A stretch of DNA of 64,000 nt from Nostocoides sp. F2B08 (GTDB lineage: Bacteria; Actinomycetota; Actinomycetes; Actinomycetales; Dermatophilaceae). The translations under genes were made by a program, and so were the position numbers. Positions 27,036 through 34,906 of this stretch are shown here, piece after piece. The stretch lies in assembly GCF_009184895.1 (NCBI RefSeq), contig NZ_WESE01000004.1, positions 62,001 through 126,000 of the forward strand, written 5' to 3'. The first letter of the stretch is position 1. Every line of letters begins with the position of its first letter. The notes under the pieces were generated by a model that saw only the letters and a program-made list of their open reading frames with translations, did not search any database and was not told the origin of the DNA.

Positions 27036-27968
27036 ATGAGCGACAGCGACGTCACCACCACCGAAGCGGGCCGGGTCGACTCGGTGCCGTCCGGGGCCGT
27101 GGTCGTCGGCATCGACGGCAGCGACCGCGACGAGACCTGCATCCGATGGGCGGCGGGTGCTGCATCCCGCACCGGCCGGGCGCTGCACCTGCTGCACGCC
27201 CAGGACATCGCGGTCGAGCTCGCCGCCGCCAACCCGATCGCGGCCCGCGGCCTCGCGTTCGTGCCCGACCTCGTCCTCGACAGCACCGTCCTCTCGACCG
27301 CGCTCGAGCGCGCCAGGGCCGAGTGGCCCGACCTCGACGTCACCGGCTCCGAACCCTGGATGCACCCGGAGGAGGCGCTGATCGAGGCCTCGGACGACGC
27401 ATACCTGATCGTCGTCGGGTCCAGCCGGATCAGCGGCCTCGAGAGGCTGCTGCTCGGCCGGTCCGCCCTCGCCGTGTCCTTGCACGCCCGGTGCCCGGTC
27501 GTCATCCTCCCCGAAGGCGCCCGCACCGACGCCGAGGGCCCGGTCGTGCTCGGCTTCGACGGAAGCGACGGGTCGCGTGCGGCGGCCGAGCGGGCGTTCT
27601 GGATCGCTGACGTCCGCGGCACCTCGGTCCGCACGGTGACGAGCTGGTATGCGGAGGTCGTCGACGGCTCGGTCGTCACCACCCCTGGCACACCGGCCTG
27701 GGAGCAGGTCGAGGGCGGGTACCGCCGGATGGTCGAGGAGGGGATTGCCGACCTGCGCGAACGGTACCCGGGCGTCGACGTGGACATCCGCGTCCTGCGC
27801 GGCCCGGCCGCCGCGGTTTTGACAAGGGAGGCCGCCGACGCCTCGCTGCTCGTCATCGGCAGCCGGGGCCGGGGTGGGTTCCGCGGCATGCTGCTCGGTT
27901 CGGTGTCGCACAAGGTGCTCGAGACGGCGACCTCGCCCGTCATGGTCATCCGCGGGCCGAAGCGGTGA
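27036..27968 (+). CDS. universal stress protein, tandem UspA domains
   Basis: This 310-residue cytosolic protein holds two UspA folds. The first begins with VVVGIDGSDRDETCIRWAA (residues about 22-40) and ends near VVGSSRISGLERLLLGRSA; the second begins PVVLGFDGSDGSRAAAERAF and ends with the ATP-binding GSRGRGGFRGMLLGSVSHKVLE. The G-x2-G-x9-G(S/T) motif is present in the second domain, so nucleotide binding is likely there. Tandem Usps are typical of dormancy and hypoxia responses in actinobacteria. GGAAGGAG precedes the ATG. Confidence 0.92.
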   Translation: MSDSDVTTTEAGRVDSVPSGAVVVGIDGSDRDETCIRWAAGAASRTGRALHLLHAQDIAVELAAANPIAARGLAFVPDLVLDSTVLSTALERARAEWPDLDVTGSEPWMHPEEALIEASDDAYLIVVGSSRISGLERLLLGRSALAVSLHARCPVVILPEGARTDAEGPVVLGFDGSDGSRAAAERAFWIADVRGTSVRTVTSWYAEVVDGSVVTTPGTPAWEQVEGGYRRMVEEGIADLRERYPGVDVDIRVLRGPAAAVLTREAADASLLVIGSRGRGGFRGMLLGSVSHKVLETATSPVMVIRGPKR

Positions 27969-28011
27969 CGGTCGCTGCCCGGGACCGCGGTCGTCCGGTC
28001 GACCGCCGCTG

Positions 28012-28659
28012 GTGAGACGCGGCGACCGCTTCGAGGGGCACATCGCCGGGGTCGGCACGACGTCCGGGGTGCGGCTCGTCGTCGGGCGCTGGCTCCGTTC
28101 TCCCTTGCCCGCCGGTGAGGGCGGGGCGTTCGCCGACGTCATGGTGGAGCGGGCCGACGGCCACCGGATCCTGCTCGCGCCGAGCGACGAGGTCGCGGAC
28201 TACGTCACGAGCACGTACACCTTCGACGAGGTTCGGGTGGAGCGGGTCGAGGTAACGGTCGAGGGGGACCTCTGGCGGGTGTCGACCCCGTCGTCGACGC
28301 TGTCGTTCACAGTCGGGCGACGGCTCCCCCTGGGCTGGGCGCTGCGGGCCGTGCCGGCCCCGGTGGCGACATCGCCTCGGTGGAGCCGGATCATCGCCCC
28401 GGTGGCCGAACGGCTCGTGCCGGGCGTCCGTACGGTGGGCATGGCACGAGAAGGACGGGTCGAGTACTACGGCGCGACCGACCTGCGGTCCGTCACGACG
28501 GCGTCCGGGGTTCTCGACGGGGAACCACTGGGTTCGCTGGCGCCCATCGACCCACCGTGCCGGTTCGGCTTCTCGTCCACCCCGCCGTGGCCGTCCCTCA
28601 CGACGGTGACGACCACCGTGGAGCATCGCCGACCCAGTCCGGCCGCATCGGCTTCGTGA
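28012..28659 (+). CDS. conserved actinobacterial protein of unknown function
   Basis: This 215-residue protein begins at GTG 28012 with MRRGDRFEGHIAGVGTTSGVRLVVGRW. It lacks a signal peptide or membrane spans. The core FADVMVERADGHRILLAPSDEVADYVTSTYTFDEVRVERVEV is compact and looks like a beta-rich fold. I recognise the pattern as a recurring actinobacterial hypothetical protein but not a function. It sits 43 nt after the universal stress protein. Its stop overlaps by GTGA with the start of a short, apparently truncated reading frame. Confidence 0.75.
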   Translation: MRRGDRFEGHIAGVGTTSGVRLVVGRWLRSPLPAGEGGAFADVMVERADGHRILLAPSDEVADYVTSTYTFDEVRVERVEVTVEGDLWRVSTPSSTLSFTVGRRLPLGWALRAVPAPVATSPRWSRIIAPVAERLVPGVRTVGMAREGRVEYYGATDLRSVTTASGVLDGEPLGSLAPIDPPCRFGFSSTPPWPSLTTVTTTVEHRRPSPAASAS

Positions 28660-28850
28660 CGCCGCGTGTGGTTCGAGCCGGCCGGGTCCTGCCGTTCGAC
28701 CTACCCGCAGCGCGGATCCTGGCCACCTACCCCGTCCCCGACCACCCGCCCCTGGACGTCGCACTCATCGCCGCCATCGCCCAGAGCACCGGATCGACCA
28801 TCGCCACCCGCGGCACCACGCACTTCGAACCCCTCGGTGTCAGCACCGAT
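28656..28850 (+). pseudogene. truncated 5' fragment of an unidentified gene
   Basis: From GTG 28656, which overlaps the preceding stop by 4 nt, about 65 codons show normal host-like C/G-ending codon use (VTPRVVRAGRVLPFDLPAAR to FEPLGVSTD). After about 28850 codon use becomes irregular and the frame runs antisense into the oxidoreductase gene. I read this as the front end of a real gene cut off by rearrangement. The family is not recognised. The interval 28850-28937 shows nothing else. Confidence 0.4.
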
Positions 28851-28937
28851 CGACCAGTGGGGCCAACCTGCATAGCGGCCTTCGGGCCGGCCGTCTTACC
28901 GCCGCGAGTCGACCAGCCTGACGAGCCGCCCAAGCGG

Positions 28938-30770
28938 TCAGCCGACCACCTCGTGGAGATGGACGCCGTTGTCCGCGGCGATTATCTCTGCCGCCTTTTC
29001 GCCGATCATCAACGCCGCAGCGTTTGTGTTGCCGCTGACGACGTTCGGCATGACACTCGCATCGGCCACGCGCAGGGCCTTGATGCCGTGAACGCGCAGC
29101 CGCGGGTCGACCACGTCGCCGATCCGACAGGTCGAGGTCTCGTGGTAGACAGTCAGCGCGTAGTGGCGTGCCAGGTCCTCCAGGAGCGCGTCACTCGGTT
29201 CGGAGCCGGCGAGGTGGCCGTGTGCCTGCGCAAGGTGCGGCGGAATGACTGGCTCACCCAGGCCGCCGCCGGGCCATGCGTTCGCGACCTCGAGGGCCTT
29301 GCGCATCACGGCGACCATGACCTTCACATCGTGCGGGTCATCGAAGTAGTTCAGCTCGATCCGCGGTGGGACCGCGGGGTCTGCGCTGGCCAGCGTGACA
29401 GACCCCTCGGAATGGGGCTGGACGGGATTGGGCAGCACGACCACCTGTCCGCGCGTCGGGTCCAAGAAGGACTGCGGGTCCTCGAAGAACGCGGAAGGCG
29501 GGAGTCGGAAGACGCTCTCCCAGATCGATGGTGTGTAGCCGGTCGCGAGGAATCCGATCTGCGCGTCGTGGGTGTGCTCGTCGCCCAACCCGGTCGAGAA
29601 GAACGCGACAGCGTCGTAGAGAGAGGATGAGGCGAGGCCGCGACCGGTGGTGAACCACTCGGCGATGCGGCGCTCTGCCTCGGCCTTGGCGGCGACGAGG
29701 GGTTCGGGCAGGTCGTCATCGTCCGCGGGGTCGGCCGGCAACGGACCAGCCGGTGCCCGCAACGCGTCCGGCCCAAGGGACATGGCCACCTCGGTCATCG
29801 GCTCGCCGATGCCGTCGGCGGCGAACATCAAGGGTGTGTGTAGATGGTCTTTGAGGTGACGCCCGACGTCCGGGAGGTCGACGATGCAGTCCACACCCAC
29901 GGCGGTGAGCTCCTCGCGTGCCCCGATCCCGGAGAGGAGCAGCAGGTGCGGTGACCCGATGGCGCCTGCGCAGACCACCACCTCGGTGCTCGCTGCCACA
30001 TCCTCCGCCGTGCCGTCCTGCGTCCGGTAGGCCACCCCGGTCGCGCGGACCTCGTCCCCGTCGGCATCGAGCAGGACACGCTCGACGAGCGCGCCGGTGA
30101 CTACCGTGAGGTTCTCCCGGTCCATGGCGGGCTCGAGGTAGGCGTGGAAGGTCGAGCTCCGTCGGCCGTCCTTCGTCGTGGTCTGGAACAGCGAGGCCAC
30201 TCCTTCAGGGCTGAGGCGGTCGCGACCGTTGTAGTCACCCTGCTTCATCCCTACCGCGCCCGCGGCGTCGACGAACTGGCTCGAGGCACGCAGGATGGGC
30301 TGTCGCACCGACACGCCCACCGGGCCGTTGAGCCCGTGCACATCGGGGTCAGCGTGGAGTTCGGGGCTGTCCACGAATCCCTCCGCCTTCCGGAAGTACG
30401 GCAGGACCTCCTCATAGGACCAGCCGTCTGCGCCCGCGGCGGCCCACGAGTCGAAGTCGCCCGGGTGCCCCCGCACGTACGCCATGTAGTTCAGGCCGGA
30501 TGAGCCGCCCAGCATCCGTCCCCGGGGCACCATCATCTGGCCGCCGATCAGCCCCTTGCCCACCCCACCAGGGTCCCCGTTGTACATCCAATCGGTCGCC
30601 GGGTCGTTCTGCAGGCTGGCGACCGCGGCGGGCACCTGCTCCGAGGGCGGCGGCGGTCCGCCTGACTCGAGCAGGCACACCCGGACATCCGGGTCCTCGC
30701 TCAGCCGGGCGGCGACCACGGCGCCCGCCGATCCCGCTCCCACAATCACATAGTCGTACGTCGAGCCCAT
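28938..30770 (-). CDS. GMC-family FAD oxidoreductase (choline dehydrogenase / alcohol oxidase type)
   Basis: This 610-residue flavoprotein has the N-terminal Rossmann motif YDYVIVGAGSAGAVVAARLSE, PROSITE-like GMC segments PRGRMLGGSSGLNYMAYVRG and CAGAIGSPHLLLLSGIG, and the C-terminal catalytic region HYALTVYHETSTCRIG to ADASVMPNVVSGNTNAAALMIGEKAA, including the active-site His and Asn. The family oxidises alcohols such as choline or glucose. An acidic insert DPADDDDLPEP lies mid-protein. No betaine aldehyde dehydrogenase is adjacent, so choline is not assured. It lies at the left end of a patch of broken genes. Confidence 0.9.
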   Translation of the reverse strand: MGSTYDYVIVGAGSAGAVVAARLSEDPDVRVCLLESGGPPPPSEQVPAAVASLQNDPATDWMYNGDPGGVGKGLIGGQMMVPRGRMLGGSSGLNYMAYVRGHPGDFDSWAAAGADGWSYEEVLPYFRKAEGFVDSPELHADPDVHGLNGPVGVSVRQPILRASSQFVDAAGAVGMKQGDYNGRDRLSPEGVASLFQTTTKDGRRSSTFHAYLEPAMDRENLTVVTGALVERVLLDADGDEVRATGVAYRTQDGTAEDVAASTEVVVCAGAIGSPHLLLLSGIGAREELTAVGVDCIVDLPDVGRHLKDHLHTPLMFAADGIGEPMTEVAMSLGPDALRAPAGPLPADPADDDDLPEPLVAAKAEAERRIAEWFTTGRGLASSSLYDAVAFFSTGLGDEHTHDAQIGFLATGYTPSIWESVFRLPPSAFFEDPQSFLDPTRGQVVVLPNPVQPHSEGSVTLASADPAVPPRIELNYFDDPHDVKVMVAVMRKALEVANAWPGGGLGEPVIPPHLAQAHGHLAGSEPSDALLEDLARHYALTVYHETSTCRIGDVVDPRLRVHGIKALRVADASVMPNVVSGNTNAAALMIGEKAAEIIAADNGVHLHEVVG

Positions 30771-30832
30771 CAATCCCACCTCGTTGTGGCACCTCGCCGA
30801 ACGGCGGGGATGGTCTCGCCACGCAACCACAC

Positions 30833-31195
30833 TCACCAAGCGAAAAGCAAGGAGGCCAGTGCCCCGGATTCCCCGACGTACCGAACTCTCTTCACGAGGG
30901 GGGTGCCGCAGGCGCGCGCGATCCCACTCGAAGCGACCATGGCGCGACCTCGGGAGCCGAACCCAAGGAGCGCCCCTGGCCGAGCAACCCAGACCAATGC
31001 GTTGGCGCTGCCACGCTGGAGGCAGACAAGAAGGGCGATGACATCGTCGAACGTCACTCCGTCCCAGAGCCTGGCGATCTCAGCGAAGGTCGTCCTCGTG
31101 CCTTCGTTGACCAGCGTGAGTGTGACCTCACCCGGGGACAGCTCAGTCGGTCCGTCGTGGGAGCAGGGTTCCCTATCCGAGACGGTCAAAGTCAC
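30833..31195 (-). pseudogene. degenerate secreted-protein gene, probably frameshifted
   Basis: From GTG 31195 the frame gives VTLTVSDREPCSHDGP and LSPGEVTLTLVNEGTRTTFAEIARLWDGVTFDDVIALL, resembling small secreted actinobacterial proteins with a CxYDGP...GxVTLTLxN beta-sandwich. The natural N-terminus appears to continue in a different frame directly upstream (SSGDDTAEAA to HGYTIRLG), suggesting a frameshift near 31195. After residue 55 the sequence no longer looks like the family. GC content seems lower than in flanking genes. Confidence 0.4.
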
Positions 31196-31430
31196 CGAGT
31201 CTGATGGTGTATCCGTGGTCGGGTCTCAGCCGGCGCCGAGGAACAGGGTACGCAGCCGCCTCGGCGGTGTCGTCTCCGCTGCTCGGGTAGACACCCGCCG
31301 TTGTCGCAGTCGACTCGTCGCACATGCTGTTCGACCGCGTGGGCGGAATTGACCGGTTGTACTGGAACAGATACTCGACCGTGGGGGAGCCGACCAGTCC
31401 GGTGGGGCCGGTGACCTGGACGGCACTCAC
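31173..31430 (-). pseudogene. 5' remnant of an NmrA/SDR-type gene joined to other sequence
   Basis: The first 23 codons read MSAVQVTGPTGLVGSPTVEY, the glycine-rich NAD(P)-binding start of an NmrA-like or epimerase protein, and overlap the MarR stop by ATGA as a true gene would. The fold then breaks off; the remaining residues include the N-terminal part of the adjacent degenerate secreted protein in another frame. This looks like a deletion joining two genes. Confidence 0.5.
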
Positions 31431-31858
31431 GGCCGCGCCCCGACCCGGCTCAACAGCTCGGCCAGATGCGTCAGTTCGCCGTCGCTGAGATCCTTGAAGC
31501 TCGGCATCAATCGTCGGACGACGCCTCTCTCGAAGTCGGCTACCCGCGTCCGCTCGGCCTCGGTCAGCTGCAGGATGCGTGAGCGGCGATCGTGGGGGTG
31601 GGGCACCGACTCGACCAGGCCCGCTGCCCGCAGCCCGTCGACAACCTGGGTGACGGCGCCACGGGTGATGCCGAGCGTCGAGGCCACCTCGCCCGGTGTG
31701 ACGACCCGTCGGGAATGGGCGAGGAGGAACAGCACCGACAGCTGGCTCGCGGTCAGGGCGACACCCTCGAACGGCGTGCGCTGTTCGGCCGTGATGCTTC
31801 GACTGAGCGCGACCACCTCGGCCAGGACCCCTCCCAACAGTTCTTCACGGTCGGCCAT
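31427..31858 (-). CDS. MarR family transcriptional regulator
   Basis: This 143-residue protein has a typical MarR winged helix: LTASQLSVLFLLAHSRRVVTPGEVASTLGITRGAVTQVVDGLRAAGLVESVPHPHDRRSR, with the recognition helix near residue 68 and the DRRSR wing. Flanking helices would form the dimer interface. It is 3 nt after the NmrA-type gene and shares its strand, so both are likely one operon under the operator at 32497-32523. MarR proteins usually respond to phenolic or oxidant ligands. Confidence 0.9.
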   Translation of the reverse strand: MADREELLGGVLAEVVALSRSITAEQRTPFEGVALTASQLSVLFLLAHSRRVVTPGEVASTLGITRGAVTQVVDGLRAAGLVESVPHPHDRRSRILQLTEAERTRVADFERGVVRRLMPSFKDLSDGELTHLAELLSRVGARP

Positions 31859-31861
31859 GGG

Positions 31862-32494
31862 TCAGTTGGACAGGAACGGCATCTGGTGGACGAACGTGCG
31901 GTCGTCCACCTGGGTGAGGATGAAGTCAGCCAGGTCGTCACGGCTGATCGCGGTGCCGGTGCCGACACCGACCCACCCCTGCCGATAGGTGCCGCGCCCA
32001 GGCTCCTCGGTCAGCCGCGGGCCCCGAATCACGGTCCAGTGCAGCCCAGAGGCCCTCAGCACCTCCAGATGACCCTGTGCATCGGCGAGCACATGTCCGG
32101 ACAGGGTCCTGAGCAGGAACCGGATGACATGGTCGGCGACCTTCGGCCGGTCGTGCGGGTCGCGCAGGCCGCCTCCGGACAACGTGACGATGCGGCTCAC
32201 GCCGGCTGCCTGCATCGCCTCGACGATGATCCTCGTCCCGTCCGTCTGCAGGGTCCTCGGCGAACCCTTCACCTGGCCGAACAGGCTCAACACCACGTCA
32301 GCGCCGGCGACCACCTCCGCCACAGCAACAGGATCCAGCACGTCACCATGGACGACGGTGAGGTCCGGGTGCTCACAGTTCAGCCTCTCCGGGTCACGAG
32401 CCAGCGCACGCACCTCGTAACCGGCCGCGAGCGCGCGGTCGAGGACACGGCGGCCGGTCTTGCCTGTGGCCCCGAACAGAGCGATCGTCGTCAT
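31862..32494 (-). CDS. NAD(P)H-binding NmrA/SDR-type protein
   Basis: This 210-residue protein has the Rossmann motif MTTIALFGATGKTGRRVLDRAL and VVHGDVLDPVAVAEVVAGADVV, then VSRIVTLSGGGLRD and LRASGLHWTVIRGPRLTEEP. This matches atypical short-chain NAD(P)-binding proteins (COG0702 type), many of which act as redox sensors or quinone/flavin reductases. The active-site Tyr-Lys pair of classic SDRs is absent. It heads an operon with the MarR gene. Confidence 0.87.
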   Translation of the reverse strand: MTTIALFGATGKTGRRVLDRALAAGYEVRALARDPERLNCEHPDLTVVHGDVLDPVAVAEVVAGADVVLSLFGQVKGSPRTLQTDGTRIIVEAMQAAGVSRIVTLSGGGLRDPHDRPKVADHVIRFLLRTLSGHVLADAQGHLEVLRASGLHWTVIRGPRLTEEPGRGTYRQGWVGVGTGTAISRDDLADFILTQVDDRTFVHQMPFLSN

Positions 32495-32496
32495 GT

Positions 32497-32523
32497 CACT
32501 AGTTTAGCCACTAAATCATAGTG
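32497..32523. promoter_or_regulatory. candidate MarR operator
   Basis: Nested inverted repeats lie just before the NmrA-type start: TTTAG-CCA-CTAAA (32503-32515) inside CACTA (32497-32501) and TAGTG (32519-32523). AT-rich palindromes of this kind are usual MarR sites. The position 2-29 nt ahead of the start codon suits autorepression. Confidence 0.55.
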
Positions 32524-33065
32524 CTCAGTCGTACCGGAACGGACGCGAGGCTGCTGACATCACCGGTGCTGACGTTCTTCAGGTCATCGACCGGGCGCAG
32601 CGCCAAGCCGGTCAGGTGTCGACCTATGCGACCGCCCTCGTGCCCGACGATGAGGCGGCTCAATTTCGCAAGCCGGGGCCCGGACGAAGAGTCATCCGGC
32701 TGATTGGCTGCGATGGCAACGGCAACGCCCTCGGCGCGGGTCTCCGCGCGCGCTGCGACCTCCACCGCGTCGACGGTGTACGCGTCCTGCCGCCAGCGCC
32801 GTTCGACCTCGTCGGCGACGACGTCCAGGTCCGGGACCTCCCGGTCACGGCGGGCGGCGTCGACGGCAAGGTTGTGCAGGATCCGGTGCAGCCATGTCGC
32901 CAGCGAAGACTCCGCACGGAATGTGCCGGCGCTTTGCAGTGCCCTGGTCAGGGTCTCTTGCACCAGGTCCTCGGCGCGGCCGGGGTCGCTGGTCAGAGAC
33001 CGGGCATAGCGCAGCAGCCCCGGCATCTCGGGGACCAGGCGGTCCCCGAGATCCGTGACGTCCAT
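32511..33065 (-). pseudogene. ECF sigma factor lacking region 4
   Basis: Residues about 1-75 are a normal sigma region 2: PGLLRYARSLTSDPGRAEDLVQETLTRALQ, then FRAESSLATWLHRILHNLAVDAARR. The linker follows (VADEVERRWRQDAYTVDAVEVAARAETRAEG). At the point where region 4 with its -35-binding helix-turn-helix should begin, the sequence becomes unrelated (VAIAANQPDDSSSG onward) and ends in an AT-rich segment. The plus strand across 32560-32710 carries a different coding-like stretch (ITGADVLQVIDRAQRQAGQV), so a foreign fragment has probably replaced region 4. The factor is unlikely to recognise a -35 element. Confidence 0.6.
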
Positions 33066-33319
33066 GCCGGCCAGGGTAGCGATGGTGCCCTACCGGCCAC
33101 CGGCTCGCGGGAGCGCCGGCGAGCACCGCTGGTGCTGATACCCAGCAGCCGGTACAGCGGGCAGAACCCGACCGTCGCCGTCGCGAGCAGAACCACGGCC
33201 AGGACGAGCAGAACCAGCCCAAGTCCACTGGTCACGCCGGTCACCAACGCCCACACGAGAGCAGCCACACCCAGCACCGCCCGAGCGGCCCGGTCGACGG
33301 TTCCAACATTGCGATTCAT
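32993..33319 (-). CDS. small two-helix membrane protein, DUF2892/YgaP-type
   Basis: The first 65 residues match the DUF2892 inner-membrane family: MNRNVGTVDRAARAVLGVAALVWALVTGVTSGL, then a second hydrophobic segment and GFCPLYRLLGIST. The conserved MN-N-G-x-D-R-xxR and GxCPxYxxxG pattern is complete. The C-terminal 40 residues run past the usual end and overlap the truncated sigma gene by 73 nt, suggesting the stop was altered. Such proteins sometimes carry a rhodanese domain; none is present here. Confidence 0.75.
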   Translation of the reverse strand: MNRNVGTVDRAARAVLGVAALVWALVTGVTSGLGLVLLVLAVVLLATATVGFCPLYRLLGISTSGARRRSREPVAGRAPSLPWPAWTSRISGTAWSPRCRGCCAMPGL

Positions 33320-33554
33320 GATGTCCTCCACAGGGGGATCGGTTGAGACGAACACCCCATAGACGCACCACACCCATAAAGGGATACATCACCGAGGTGA
33401 CGTTGATGTGGCTGATCGGTTGCCGCGCGCGTCATCATCCCGAGGCGTCACCTCGACCAACGCCGTGTCCGGACGCATACGAGGTCCACGTCCCGATGGC
33501 CGGCGTCACCGGTCGCCCGCCCTCCACTGAGGGTGGTGCCGGCATCAGACCAAC

Positions 33555-34811
33555 TCAGGGACCGGCCGGCGTGACCCGCAGAACCTTGTCGTTCTCCCCG
33601 TTGGAGGTCGTGACGTACACGGCGCCGTCGGGGCCGAGCCGGGCCGCCCGCAACCGGCCGAACTCGTCGTCCAGCTCCTCGGGCACGGACACCTCGGCGA
33701 CCTCGCCGCCGTCGTCGAGCGTGAGCAGGACGGCCTTGGCTCCGCGGAGGGCGGTCACGAGGAGGGCGCCGTCCAGCGCTCCCCACTGCTCGCCCTCGAG
33801 GAACGCCGCCCCGCACAGTGCCTCGGTCATCCCACCGGTCTGCCACACGGCGGGCACCGCGTCCGGGAACCGCTCGAGATCGGTCATCGGCACCGACTCG
33901 TCGTAGCCGCCCACCTCGCCGCCCTGCGACGGGTCCCACCCGTAGTTCCCCCCGGCCACGATCCGGTTGACCTCGTCGTTCACGTTGGGTCCGTGCTCCG
34001 CCGTGTAGATCTCGCCCGTGCCCGGGCGCACCGTGACGCCCTGGATGTTGCGGTGGCCGTAACTGAGGACATAGCGCTCCCGCTCGTCCGCCGAGTCGAG
34101 GAAGGGGTTGTCCGGAGCCGGCTCACCCGTCGAGAGGTCGAGCCGCAGGACCTTGCCGCCGAGGCTCGTCAGGTCCTGAGGCACCGCCCCGTCCGCGATG
34201 TCGCCCGTCCCGACGACGAGCATGCCGGCGGCGTCGACCGTGGGCCGGCAGCCGGAGTGACGCCCGGATCCGGTCGGGATGCCGGTGAGCAGGTCGCGGA
34301 CGCGCTCGGCGGAGCGGGCGTCCTCGGCGAGCCGCCAGGTGACCAGGCGGATGTCGACCGGGTCGCCGCCCTCCTGGTAGTTCATGCACACGGTGAACTC
34401 GCGGCTGGTCGCGAAGTCCGGATGGACGACCATGCCGAGCAGACCCCCCTCGCCGGAGGCGAACACTCCCGACAGGTCGGCCTCCACCCGGGACACGGTC
34501 GCCCCGGGGGAGGTCGACGAGAGGTGGCTGATCCGACCGGACCGCTCGGTCACCAGGGCTCCGCCGTCCGGGATGAACCCGATGTCCCACCCGTGCGCGA
34601 GGCCCTCCGCGACGACCTCGACCTGCAGCGCCGGCACCTCGCCCACGGGCGGGACCGTCACAGAGCCCCCCGGCTGCGCAGAGCCGGACGCCGTCTGCGG
34701 GGGGATGGGCACCTCTCCCGGGCCAGCGTCCCCGCCTCCGGCGCACGCCGCCAGCGCGGTCGCCGCGAGCACGGCGAGAGCCGCAGGGACGGATCTGGGC
34801 GAGCGTCGCAT
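33555..34811 (-). CDS. lipoprotein PQQ-dependent sugar dehydrogenase (soluble aldose dehydrogenase type)
   Basis: This 418-residue exported protein has a signal peptide with lipobox LAAC (Cys about residue 23), then a Pro-rich linker and a six-bladed beta-propeller of the GSDH/Asd family: GLAHGWDIGFIPDGGALVTERSGRI, GEGGLLGMVVHPDF, VLSYGHRNIQGVTVRPGTGEIYTAEHGP and GGNYGWD. These are the segments that line the PQQ and calcium site, including the His of YGHRN. It should oxidise aldoses at the outer membrane face. No PQQ biosynthesis gene is in the window. The interval 33320-33554 shows no other gene. Confidence 0.88.
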   Translation of the reverse strand: MRRSPRSVPAALAVLAATALAACAGGGDAGPGEVPIPPQTASGSAQPGGSVTVPPVGEVPALQVEVVAEGLAHGWDIGFIPDGGALVTERSGRISHLSSTSPGATVSRVEADLSGVFASGEGGLLGMVVHPDFATSREFTVCMNYQEGGDPVDIRLVTWRLAEDARSAERVRDLLTGIPTGSGRHSGCRPTVDAAGMLVVGTGDIADGAVPQDLTSLGGKVLRLDLSTGEPAPDNPFLDSADERERYVLSYGHRNIQGVTVRPGTGEIYTAEHGPNVNDEVNRIVAGGNYGWDPSQGGEVGGYDESVPMTDLERFPDAVPAVWQTGGMTEALCGAAFLEGEQWGALDGALLVTALRGAKAVLLTLDDGGEVAEVSVPEELDDEFGRLRAARLGPDGAVYVTTSNGENDKVLRVTPAGP

Positions 34812-34906
34812 ACTCCATCATGCGGCGTGCGCGGGGTGCCGAGGGCGCCCTGCCCGCCCGGCCAGCCCCAGTCCAGCGACCCTGTCCAGCCCCGTATGGT
34901 CGAGAG

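Noticed and set aside
28727-28933. Short minus-strand frame just after the GMC oxidoreductase
   Set aside because: No ribosome site, atypical composition and no recognisable family. The plus-strand frame from 28656 has better codon use.
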